Positions 1 to 6,797 of a stretch of 8,186 nucleotides of DNA are shown in pieces. The DNA lies in contig DAIDJI010000221.1 of NCBI GenBank assembly GCA_027451455.1, forward strand, positions 1 to 8,186, read 5' to 3'. The notes under the pieces were generated by a model. That model did no database searches, was not told where the DNA came from, and saw only the letters and a program-made list of their open reading frames with translations. The position numbers and the translations under genes were made by a program. The first letter of the stretch is position 1, and each line of letters opens with the position of its first letter. This stretch comes from Planctomycetales bacterium (GTDB lineage: Bacteria; Planctomycetota; Planctomycetia; Isosphaerales; Isosphaeraceae).

Positions 1-785
1 CCATCGGCCTGGCGGGCCAGGATCTGGAACTGGGCGGCCCGTTCGGCGGCGGTCAGGCGATATTGCTCCTGGGTTTCGTCGTCGGGGTCGAGGATTACCA
101 GGCCCTGTTCGCCGTCGATGATGGCCCAGAGGCAATGACGGGCGGAGTCGAGAACGGGTCCGAGCCCGGCGACGGCGGGGACCTCCAGAGCCGCGGCAAC
201 GATCGCGGTGTGGCTGGCACGCCCGCCGGCCTCGGTGGCGAACCCCGGGACCAGGCGGGGATCCAGACTGGCGGCCTCACTCGGGCTCAGGTCATGCGCC
301 AGGACGATGGAGGGCCCGCCCAGCCGTTCCTGAAACGGTTCGGGCCGGCCGCCGGCGAGGTGGCCGAGGATCCGGTCCTCGATGTCGCGGACATCAGCCG
401 CCCGGGCGGAGAGTCGCGACCCTTGCAGCCGCTCCAGTCGGGCGGCGTAGCCTTCCAGGACCTCCAGCACGGCGTGCTCGGCGGGGATTCGGTCGCGCTC
501 GACCCGTTCGCGGGCCTCGCGTCCGAGAGTGGGGTCGGCGATCATCCGGGCGTGGGCCGAAAGGATCTCGGCGTACTGCGGCCCGAGTCGTCGACTGACC
601 TCCACCGCGTCGGCCTCGGCGGCTGCCCGCGCTGCGTCGAGCCCGGCGCCGAGGCGGACCAGCTCCTCGGAGACATCCTCCTCGGCGAGAGATCCGGTCG
701 GCAGGGCCAGGCCGCGGCGGTCGAGAACGACCACGGGGCCCTGAGCGATTCCGGGGCTGATGGCGATCCCGCGAAGGATCTGCAT
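1..785 (-). CDS. ptsI: PTS Enzyme I (PEP-protein phosphotransferase), N-terminal 261 codons, cut by window edge
   Basis: Enzyme I autophosphorylates from phosphoenolpyruvate and passes the phosphate to HPr in the cytoplasm, the first step of any PTS. Seen: the protein opens with the family's typical start (MQILRGIAISPGIAQGP). A helical HPr-binding region spans roughly residues 25-140. The swivel-domain active-site motif GGRASHTAIVAAALEVPAVAG follows, with the phosphoryl His at residue 192 (codon 210-212), close to E. coli His189. No GAF domain precedes it, so it is ptsI-like rather than a full PtsP. The C-terminal PEP-binding barrel lies beyond the window. The ATG at 785 has GAGG just upstream. 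An in-frame ATG at 836 would add 17 residues with no family similarity. It lies 188 bp downstream of the HPr gene in the same direction. Family assignment is sure; which paralogue it is remains open because the C-terminus is missing. Confidence 0.93.
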   Translation of the reverse strand, partial: MQILRGIAISPGIAQGPVVVLDRRGLALPTGSLAEEDVSEELVRLGAGLDAARAAAEADAVEVSRRLGPQYAEILSAHARMIADPTLGREARERVERDRIPAEHAVLEVLEGYAARLERLQGSRLSARAADVRDIEDRILGHLAGGRPEPFQERLGGPSIVLAHDLSPSEAASLDPRLVPGFATEAGGRASHTAIVAAALEVPAVAGLGPVLDSARHCLWAIIDGEQGLVILDPDDETQEQYRLTAAERAAQFQILARQAD

Positions 786-973
786 CGGCCTCAGGGCGGG
801 GCGCGAGATCGGATTGCCTGCCGACGATGGCCGCATGCCAGAATTCCAGGGGACGGGACGGTCGGATGGGGCTGGGCCAGGAGCGGGGAGACGACGAGGT
901 CGAGCCCCGCGCGGAAGCGGTGTCAAGTCAGGCCCTGAGCCTCGTGATCCGGACGCTTGCCGGCCCCGGGACT

Positions 974-1306
974 TCATCGGGCCGGCCCCGTGCTGGGGGA
1001 ATCGGCGACCGACTCGCCCTCCTCTTCCTCGTGGAACCGGGCGGCGACCAGTTCGGCCAGGGCCTCGATGGCCTGGCCGGCATCGGGGCCGCGGGCCTCC
1101 AGCTCGAGGCGGGTGCCGCACTCGGCGGCCATCATGGTCAGCTCCAGCAGACTCTTCCCATTGAACACATTGCTATTATGGCGGACGCGGACCTCGGACT
1201 GAAACCGCGACGCCAGTTCAACGAACTTCATCGCGGGCCGGACGTGCAGGCCAAGGCCGTTGGTGATCTCGACTTGGCGATGGGCAACCGGACTCTCGTG
1301 GCTCAT
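974..1306 (-). CDS. ptsH: Phosphocarrier protein HPr
   Basis: HPr is the small cytoplasmic protein that takes phosphate from Enzyme I and hands it to EIIA proteins. Seen: the active-site motif NGLGLHVRPAMKFVELA, with His21 (codon 1244-1246) followed by the conserved Arg23 and Pro24. The second signature, NGKSLLELTMMAAECG, places Ser52 where HPr kinase/phosphorylase acts in Firmicutes (Ser46). The length is 110 aa against the usual 85-90. The surplus is a few N-terminal residues and an acidic C-terminal tail beginning HEEEEGESVADSP. The open frame continues upstream to 1426, but that extension is Arg/Pro/Gly-rich and unlike the family, so the ATG at 1306 is chosen; its ribosome-binding site is weak. 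It lies between the EIIA and Enzyme I genes on the same strand. Whether Ser52 is phosphorylated is inference, since no hprK gene is in view. Confidence 0.93.
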   Translation of the reverse strand: MSHESPVAHRQVEITNGLGLHVRPAMKFVELASRFQSEVRVRHNSNVFNGKSLLELTMMAAECGTRLELEARGPDAGQAIEALAELVAARFHEEEEGESVADSPSTGPAR

Positions 1307-1533
1307 CGGCAACTCGATCGGCTTGGGACGGGCACGGGCGGCTCGGCTCGGGCCCCCGAGGGCTCCGCGCGGGGATGTGACTTTCGGGCTGGCGGTCGAA
1401 AAGCCTCCGCCGACCGACCGGGCCACCCCTCACCACGACGGTCGGGGCCGTCTTCAGATCCACGACTTTTCCCTGACGCCCAGGCCGATGGCTCGGTGCG
1501 CCTCGTCTTCCTCTCACTTCAACGCCTACCTGA

Positions 1534-2004
1534 TCAGGCTGACCCCTGGTCGGCCTCTTCCAGCACCTCGATGATGTTCTCCTGCGTCCGCGCCTGGCGG
1601 AGGAAGTGGACAAACCGCTCCTCCTTCAGGTGGCGCGAGATGTTTTCGAGCGCCCGGAGGTGGTCCCCCGGCTGATTCTGGGGCGAGACGAGCAGGAAGA
1701 AGATATCGACGGGCTCGCCGTCCAGCGCCGCGAAGTCGACACCGCGCCGCGAGAGCGCCACGGTACCGATCAGCTTCTGGAGGGTCGGGTGCCTCGTGTG
1801 CGGTACGGCCACTCCCTGGCCGATCCCGGTCGAGCCCAGCTCTTCCCGGCTGAGGATGGCCCGGATCACGCTCTCCGTGTCGTGATCGGCCAGGCGACCG
1901 GCCCGGTGGAGGCTCCCCACCATCTCGCGGATCGCCTCTTCCTTCCCGCCGGCTTGCAAGTCGACCACGACCGCTTCGCGAACCACGAAATCCAAGAGCT
2001 TCAT
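1534..2004 (-). CDS. ptsN: PTS EIIA of the fructose/nitrogen type (PtsN-like)
   Basis: This is a single-domain EIIA protein (PTS_EIIA type 2) that accepts phosphate from HPr. Free-standing forms such as PtsN act as regulators, for example of K+ transport and nitrogen metabolism in proteobacteria. Seen: 156 aa, about the length of PtsN. The start MKLLDFVVREAVVVDLQA is family-like. The active-site region GSTGIGQGVAVPHTRHP carries His69 (E. coli PtsN His73), and a VDIFFLLVSPQNQPGDHL strand-turn and C-terminal helices follow. The ATG at 2004 is preceded by GGAGGG at about 5 bp, a strong ribosome-binding site. An earlier in-frame ATG at 2016 and the longer frame to 2118 lack both signal and family similarity. 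No EIIB or EIIC domain is fused or adjacent, which favours a regulatory role. The exact targets cannot be read from the sequence. Confidence 0.92.
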   Translation of the reverse strand: MKLLDFVVREAVVVDLQAGGKEEAIREMVGSLHRAGRLADHDTESVIRAILSREELGSTGIGQGVAVPHTRHPTLQKLIGTVALSRRGVDFAALDGEPVDIFFLLVSPQNQPGDHLRALENISRHLKEERFVHFLRQARTQENIIEVLEEADQGSA

Positions 2005-2021
2005 CCAACCCTCCATCGGCG

Positions 2022-2033
2022 GGCCGATCGGCC
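2022..2033. repeat. 12-bp perfect palindrome in the leader of the EIIA gene
   Basis: GGCCGATCGGCC is its own reverse complement and sits 18-29 bp upstream of the EIIA start codon (2004), just before the GGAGGG ribosome-binding site. It could be an operator half-site pair or chance in GC-rich DNA. No binding protein can be assigned. Confidence 0.3.
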
Positions 2034-2184
2034 GGGATCGGGCTCCTCGCCCATGGAACCGAGCCGTGGGCCTCGTGGGCCCCGAGCGCGGGCCCCGCCG
2101 AGGATTGGCCCGCGTCATCTCCCGCCACTCACCGCAACTCCCGAGGCCCTGGGACCGGCCGGGGGACTTCCCACCCTGCTCGCA

Positions 2185-2511
2185 TCAAGGGGTAGCCGAG
2201 CCCCCTTGCGGCACGTCCCCCTTGTGATTCTGGACCTTCTCTTTGTACCGCCGCAACTGATTCTCAATGCTATGCACGCAGGCGTCCATGGCGGCCTCGG
2301 GCGTCGCTGCGCTCTCGCGGGCCACGAAATCGTGCTTGTGCTCGGCCGAGACGTGGATCTGAATTTCCCAGGCGTGCTTGACGTGGTCGACTGCCACCTC
2401 GATCGCCATCAGGCGGGCGAAGTATTTTTGCAGCTTCTCGGCCTTATCGTGCAAGTAGCGCTGTTGCTCGGCGTCCAGTCCCCCATGGCGGGACGAAATC
2501 TCGATTTGCAC
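2185..2511 (-). CDS. hpf: Ribosome hibernation promoting factor (HPF/RaiA, short form)
   Basis: HPF-type proteins bind the decoding site of the 30S subunit during starvation and stop translation, by dimerising (HPF) or stabilising (RaiA) ribosomes. Seen: 108 aa, the length of the short form. The start is MQIEISSRHGGLD, then a first helix (YLHDKAEKLQKYF), a strand pair around IEVAVDHVKHAWEIQIHVSAE, and a second helix (AAMDACVHSIENQLRRYKEK) ending in a basic stretch. This is the usual beta-alpha-beta-beta-beta-alpha order. The C-terminal dimerisation domain of long HPF is absent. The start codon is GTG (2509-2511), with GGGAG seven bases upstream. It is the first gene of the minus-strand set, so its transcription may be coupled to the PTS genes. 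Short HPF and RaiA cannot be separated with certainty here. Confidence 0.92.
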   Translation of the reverse strand: MQIEISSRHGGLDAEQQRYLHDKAEKLQKYFARLMAIEVAVDHVKHAWEIQIHVSAEHKHDFVARESAATPEAAMDACVHSIENQLRRYKEKVQNHKGDVPQGGSATP

Positions 2512-2575
2512 CCACTGGCTCCCTGGCTAAATCTCAAGCCTTCCGCGCCGTCAACGGCCGGTGGCGACCACAAAA

Positions 2576-2604
2576 AATTAACCCGGCGACATCGGTATGG
2601 TCAA
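2576..2604 (-). promoter_or_regulatory. Candidate sigma70-type promoter for hpf and the PTS genes
   Basis: On the minus strand, TTGACC (2599-2604) is separated by exactly 17 bp from TTAATT (2576-2581). The first matches the -35 consensus at five of six bases and the second the -10 at three of six. The -10 lies in an unusually AT-rich patch of otherwise GC-rich DNA. Transcription would begin near 2569, about 57 bases before the hpf GTG. No activator or sigma54 site was recognised. Prediction from sequence only. Confidence 0.38.
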
Positions 2605-2793
2605 GACCGCTCCCCTCCCGGCCTCTCACGATCGGCTTTCCACTCGCAAATTCGGGGCCTCTGAACAGGGCGAGGGGCTATCGGCGCGCCCTCTGATCTC
2701 GTATCGTCGGGAACGCGGATCAGCGGAGGCTCAAGGGTTCGGCAGGGATCCGTCCTCTTGAGTTATTTTAGGCGTTGTGCGGAGGATCCGGGC

Positions 2794-4482
2794 TTGGTCT
2801 GGGTGCAAAGGTACGATCCGATCGGGGCGTGGCCGATCTCGACGCTGATGGCAGGGCTGCCGGTTGTGGTGCTGCTGGGCCTGCTGGCCTCGGGGCGGGT
2901 GGGGGCCTGGAAATCCGCGATGGCCGGGCTTTTGACCGCCTGTTTGGTGGCCTGGCGGATTTTCGAGATGCCGGTCGAGATGGTGGCGGGCGGGGTGCTG
3001 GTTGGGCTTGTTTTTGCGATGGTCCGGATCATCTGGCTGATCATCGCGGCGGTCTTCCTCTACGACATCGCGGTGGAGACCGGGCAATTCGAGGTGATGA
3101 AGGCATCGATCGCGAGGCTCTCGGCGGATCGACGGCTACAGGCGGTGCTGGTGGCCTTTTGCTTCGGTGCATTGATCGAGGGAGCGGCCGGTTTCGGGGC
3201 GCCGGTGGCGATCTCGGCGGCGTTCCTGGTGGGACTCGGCTTCCGGCCGTTCCAGGCTGCATTGCTCTGCCTGATTGCCAACACGGCGCCGGTGGCCTGG
3301 GGCGGTATCGGCATCCCGATCCTGACGCTCAGCAGTGTGACCGGCCTGGACGTCAACGCCCTGAGTGCGACTGCGGGGCGTATTTTGCCCATTCTCTCGC
3401 TGGTCGTTCCGTTCTGGCTGGTCGCGACCCTGACGTCCTTCCGGAAAACCTGGGAGGTTCGGGTCCCGCTTGTGGTGATCGGCGGGACGTTTGCCACGGT
3501 GCAGTTCCTCTGGTCGAATTTCGTCGGCTTTGAACTGGTGGACATCATCTCGTCGGTCTCCGGACTGGCGGCCGGTGTGGTGGTGATCCGGTTCTGGAAG
3601 CCGAAGGAGGTCTGGCGGTTCGAGGACGATCCCGTCTCGTCGCCTTCGATCGAGAAGGATTTGACTCCTGGCCGGATCGCCCGAGCCTGGATGCCGTTCG
3701 CGATGCTGACGGCCTTCGTGCTGGTCTGGGGGATCCCGGCCTCGAAATCTCTGGGGACGCCCTCCGTGAAGGAGTGGCTGGACCAGCAACTCTCGTGGAA
3801 GCCCGAGGTCCCCTGGCTGCACCTGAAGGTGGCCCGGGGAGCGGCCGTGACCGGTCACGAGAGCTACACCGCGGCCGACCTGGAGAAGGCTCAACTCGAT
3901 TTCGTCCCGCTTTCGGCGACGGGGACGGCGGTCTTCCTCTCGGCGGTCGTGGCGGGTCTGCTGCTCGGTGTGCCCTTTTCAAAAATCGTCCGGCTGTTGG
4001 CGAGGACGATCCGGCGGATGGTCCCGGCGATCGCGGCGATCCTTTGCATGCTTTCGCTGGGGTTCGTGACCAAATACGCCGGGATGGACGCGGTTCTCGG
4101 CCTGGCGTTCACCCGGACTGGTCCGACGCTTTACCCGATCTTTGGGACGCTGCTCGGCTGGCTCGGCGTGGCGCTGACGGGATCAGACACGTCGAGCAAC
4201 GTCCTCTTCGGCAACCTTCAGAAGATCACGGCGCAGAAGCTGGGGCTCGACCCGATTCTAATGGCGACGGCGAACAGCACCGGCGGCGTGATGGGGAAGA
4301 TGATCGACGCGCAATCGATCGTCGTGGCCGCCGCGGCGACCGGCGAGGGTGGGCACGAGGGGCAACTGCTCCGGGCCGTCCTGAGGCACAGTATCGCGTT
4401 GGCGATGATCGTGGGAGCGATCGTCTGGTTCTACGCGCACGTCGCGCCGGGGCTCGTGCCGACGGCTGCGGGGGGAGGATGA
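2794..4482 (+). CDS. lctP: L-lactate permease, LctP family
   Basis: LctP proteins are inner-membrane symporters that import L-lactate (also D-lactate or glycolate) with protons. Seen: about 562 aa, close to E. coli LldP (551), with a dozen or more hydrophobic segments. Family blocks include ALIEGAAGFGAPVAI (about residues 126-140), CLIANTAPVAWGGIGIPI (159-176), GSDTSSNVLFGNLQ (from 463) and NSTGGVMGKMIDAQSIVVAAA. The start is a TTG at 2794 with GGAGG at 2781-2785, eight bases upstream; it gives the family-like start VWVQRYDPIGAW. An alternative TTG at 2758 would add 12 unrelated residues, and a TATTTT (2764-2769) resembling a -10 box lies inside that extension. No lactate dehydrogenase (lldD, lldEFG) is beside it in the window. 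It is transcribed divergently from hpf. Family sure; exact substrate inferred. Confidence 0.93.
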   Translation: MVWVQRYDPIGAWPISTLMAGLPVVVLLGLLASGRVGAWKSAMAGLLTACLVAWRIFEMPVEMVAGGVLVGLVFAMVRIIWLIIAAVFLYDIAVETGQFEVMKASIARLSADRRLQAVLVAFCFGALIEGAAGFGAPVAISAAFLVGLGFRPFQAALLCLIANTAPVAWGGIGIPILTLSSVTGLDVNALSATAGRILPILSLVVPFWLVATLTSFRKTWEVRVPLVVIGGTFATVQFLWSNFVGFELVDIISSVSGLAAGVVVIRFWKPKEVWRFEDDPVSSPSIEKDLTPGRIARAWMPFAMLTAFVLVWGIPASKSLGTPSVKEWLDQQLSWKPEVPWLHLKVARGAAVTGHESYTAADLEKAQLDFVPLSATGTAVFLSAVVAGLLLGVPFSKIVRLLARTIRRMVPAIAAILCMLSLGFVTKYAGMDAVLGLAFTRTGPTLYPIFGTLLGWLGVALTGSDTSSNVLFGNLQKITAQKLGLDPILMATANSTGGVMGKMIDAQSIVVAAAATGEGGHEGQLLRAVLRHSIALAMIVGAIVWFYAHVAPGLVPTAAGGG

Positions 4483-4602
4483 GCGGTCGGTTTGACCCTG
4501 ACGCAGCCGTTGGCGTAGCATGATCGAAGCGGAGTTCGGAGGACCCTCGTACAGCCGATCGGTGACGATCCCTCTGCCCTCCCCGATCCCACGGAGCCCT
4601 CG

Positions 4603-6153
4603 ATGCAGAAGCGGCGGAAGACCTGGCACGGTCTGATTGCAGTGATGGTGACGGCGATCTCGGGTTGCGCGGAAGAACCGAAGACCCTGGAGAATTCCCC
4701 TCCGAAGTTTCAGGGCGTCTCGGTGAGGGTTGGCGCGCTGGAGGAGGCTGGGTTGCTGGCGGGCGTCATAGCCAACCGGGGCGAGTGGGACGCCTCGCGC
4801 GGCGGAAAGATCCAGGTCGTCGAGGAACCATTGACGCTCGATAAGGCTGGAGTGGTCGACGTTTTGCTGTTCTCGGGGGATCGGCTGGGGGACCTGATCG
4901 GCGCCGACCGACTCGCTGCGATCCCCAATGAGGCGGTGAATCCCTCGCGTCGCGATCCTGCACTGGTCGATGTCCCTCAAGGATCGACCGAGGAGGAAAA
5001 GGCGGCGCCTGATCCGTTTGACTTCATGGGAATCACGACGGCCTACCGCGAGCAAGTCACGCGATACGGGAACGAGCGGGTGGCCCTTCCTTACGGCGCC
5101 TCGGCGATGGTACTGGTCTACCGACGCGACGCCTTCGATCGCGAGGCCAACCAATTGGCGGCGAAGGAAAAAGGGATCAAGCTGGCTCCCCCGAAGACCT
5201 GGGATCAGCTCGATGCGGTCGCCCGTTTCTTCCAGGGGCGAGACTGGGACGGCGACGGCAAGCCGGATAGTGGGATCGCGATCGTCCTGGGAGATGATCC
5301 GGAAGGACTCGGCGATGCGACCTACCTTGCCCGGGCCGCCAGTCTGGGACAGCATCCCGATCAGTTCTCGTTCCTGTTCGACTCGGGCAAGATGGTCCCG
5401 AGGATCGAGAGCCCGCCGTTCGTGGAGGCCCTGGGCGCGCTGGTTGGGCTGAAGGACGCCGGTCCGCCGGATATGGAGCGGTTTGATGCCGCCGCGGCGA
5501 GAGAGGCGTTTCGATCGGGGAAGGTCGCGATGCTGATCGACCGGGCCGAGCGGGCGTCGACCTGGTCCGGCGGCAAGCCGGTGGGGGTCGCGGCGCTGCC
5601 GGGATCCGATCGAGTCTTCGAGCCCGGCCTGAAAGCCTGGGCGACGCCCGGCCATCCGAACCGGCCGAGCTATCTCCCGAGGGGCGGAGGATGGCTGGTC
5701 GGCGTGCGAAAGGGGCTCTCCGGCGACCAGTTCGCGGCGGCGATCGATTTGGCGAAGTATCTGGCGAGCCCCGAGAAGTCGGACCGCATCCGAGCCGAGC
5801 GGTCCTTCCCGATGCTCCCGTTCCGGGCCGATCAGATGAGCAAGGGACTTCCTGACCCGACCTCGGCGCCCGATGTGGATGTCCGGCTCTGGTCGGAGTC
5901 GATCGGCCGGACATTTGCCGAGCGGGCGGTCCCGGGTTTGCGGATTCCGGACGCACGGGGCTACCTGGCCGATCTGGCGAAGGGCCGGGCTGCGGTCCTG
6001 GCCGGCAAGACTCCGGCCGAGGCGATGGCGGGTGTCGTCCGCGCCTGGGACGACCGGACGAAAAAGCTCGGTCCGAAGCATCAGCTTTGGCACTACAAAC
6101 GCAGCCTCAACATCCGAGGGACGACCGACCGTCCCCCCGACCCCGGCACCTGA
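4603..6153 (+). CDS. Extracellular solute-binding protein, family 1 (lipoprotein)
   Basis: Family-1 solute-binding proteins capture sugars or similar solutes outside the membrane and deliver them to an ABC importer. Seen: 516 aa. The N-terminus is basic (MQKRRK), then a hydrophobic stretch and a lipobox ISGC with the lipidated Cys at residue 22. A typical core strand, LPYGASAMVLVYRRDAFD, spans about 162-179, followed by the PKTWDQLDAVARFF helix (about 197-210). Further family features are GKVAMLIDRAE, a GGGWLVGV segment and a C-terminal AGKTPAEAMAGVVRAWDD helix (467-484). Residues 214-222 (DWDGDGKPD) form a calcium-loop-like insertion, known in some members of this family. The ATG has GGAG eight bases upstream and lies 120 bp after lctP. 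No ABC permease or ATPase gene is in the window, so the ligand and transporter are unknown. The C-terminal 35 residues are polar and may be disordered. Confidence 0.85.
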   Translation: MQKRRKTWHGLIAVMVTAISGCAEEPKTLENSPPKFQGVSVRVGALEEAGLLAGVIANRGEWDASRGGKIQVVEEPLTLDKAGVVDVLLFSGDRLGDLIGADRLAAIPNEAVNPSRRDPALVDVPQGSTEEEKAAPDPFDFMGITTAYREQVTRYGNERVALPYGASAMVLVYRRDAFDREANQLAAKEKGIKLAPPKTWDQLDAVARFFQGRDWDGDGKPDSGIAIVLGDDPEGLGDATYLARAASLGQHPDQFSFLFDSGKMVPRIESPPFVEALGALVGLKDAGPPDMERFDAAAAREAFRSGKVAMLIDRAERASTWSGGKPVGVAALPGSDRVFEPGLKAWATPGHPNRPSYLPRGGGWLVGVRKGLSGDQFAAAIDLAKYLASPEKSDRIRAERSFPMLPFRADQMSKGLPDPTSAPDVDVRLWSESIGRTFAERAVPGLRIPDARGYLADLAKGRAAVLAGKTPAEAMAGVVRAWDDRTKKLGPKHQLWHYKRSLNIRGTTDRPPDPGT

Positions 6154-6188
6154 GCGTCCCCGATTTCATCGCAAGCGTCGAGGTTCCC

Positions 6189-6776
6189 TTGGACGAGTCC
6201 ATCGACGATACGCCGTCAGCCCTCGGCGGCGACATCGAGACCGAGATCAAGGAGATGATGGGGCTCTTTGACGCCCCCTCGTTCGCTCGCCGGGGACTGG
6301 AACTGGAGGAGATGCTCCGCCGTGTTGACCTCCGATGCCGGCAGGCCCGATCGGAGCGGCTGGAGATGGTCCGGCTCCGGCTCAAACAGTGGGCGGGCGT
6401 TGCGTCTGGGCCGGGCGATGCGGCAACCATCTTTGAGGCACCGATCGATCCACTCTGGCCGCTCTCAGATGCTGAGCCGCCTCGATGGACACTCTCCCCT
6501 GCCCCAAGGCGACGGCAGCTTTCGGTGGCCCGAGACCTGATCGCCTCGGTCGAGCGGTTCAACCGGCGCTGGGATGAATTCCTCGGCTCGATCAACCTCG
6601 ACGCGGCCAACACGGTGATCGACCATTACAACCGGTTTTACGTGATCGAAAAGGAATGCGTGATGGGCTCGGGGCGGCTGGCCGCCCGGTTCTTCACGCC
6701 GGTCTCGCCGATGACCGTTGAGGAAATCCGCCGCGATCACCCGATGTTGCCGGTCCCCTCACTGATCGCCCGATAG
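6189..6776 (+). CDS. Conserved-looking protein of unknown function (195 aa)
   Basis: I do not recognise this family. The predicted protein has no signal peptide, membrane segment or cysteine-rich motif and is probably cytoplasmic. Three parts are visible: a charged helical region (about 32-66, with FARRGLELEEMLRRVDLRCRQ), a Pro-rich linker (about 84-108), and a second helical region (about 111-160) containing FNRRWDEFLGSINLDAAN and the aromatic-rich DHYNRFYVIEKECVMG. It ends with ARFFTPVSPMTVEEIRRDHP. The chosen start is TTG at 6189, with GAGG five bases before it. The frame also runs back to a TTG at 6087 inside the upstream gene, but that stretch is Pro/Arg-rich and has no ribosome-binding site. 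The next gene follows after 21 bp, so the two are probably cotranscribed and may work together. Coding confidence is good because the frame and codon pattern are consistent; the start is less sure. Confidence 0.72.
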   Translation: MDESIDDTPSALGGDIETEIKEMMGLFDAPSFARRGLELEEMLRRVDLRCRQARSERLEMVRLRLKQWAGVASGPGDAATIFEAPIDPLWPLSDAEPPRWTLSPAPRRRQLSVARDLIASVERFNRRWDEFLGSINLDAANTVIDHYNRFYVIEKECVMGSGRLAARFFTPVSPMTVEEIRRDHPMLPVPSLIAR

Positions 6777-6797
6777 TCCCCCAGGGAGCCGATCTCG

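Noticed and set aside
1218..1613. Possible extra minus-strand gene in the EIIA-HPr spacer
   Set aside because: The frame mostly overlaps the two real genes in another phase, lacks a good ribosome-binding site and shows no recognisable motif.
63..1675. Plus-strand open frames across the EI and HPr genes (for example 63-938 and 827-1675)
   Set aside because: They are shadows of the minus-strand PTS genes; their products have low-complexity composition and no family features.
2526..2554. Second promoter-like pair for hpf: TTGACG with a 17-bp spacer to TTTAGC (minus strand)
   Set aside because: The transcript would begin inside the hpf ribosome-binding site, and the -10 match is weak.
1606..2664. 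352-codon plus-strand frame over the EIIA and hpf genes
   Set aside because: Both minus-strand genes here have complete family motifs and ribosome-binding sites; the plus-strand product has none.
2670..2695. Possible stem-loop GAGGG...CCCTC upstream of lctP
   Set aside because: Only five pairs form before mismatches, with a large loop and no T-run.
4557..4570. Small hairpin GATCG-GTGA-CGATC between lctP and the solute-binding protein gene
   Set aside because: The stem is only 5 bp and has no T-run after it, so it is not a credible terminator.
4258..6093. 611-codon open frame on the minus strand opposite the solute-binding protein gene
   Set aside because: It is antisense to a clearly recognised gene and the product is Arg/Pro/Gly/His-rich with no domain. 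Long antisense frames are expected in such GC-rich coding DNA.
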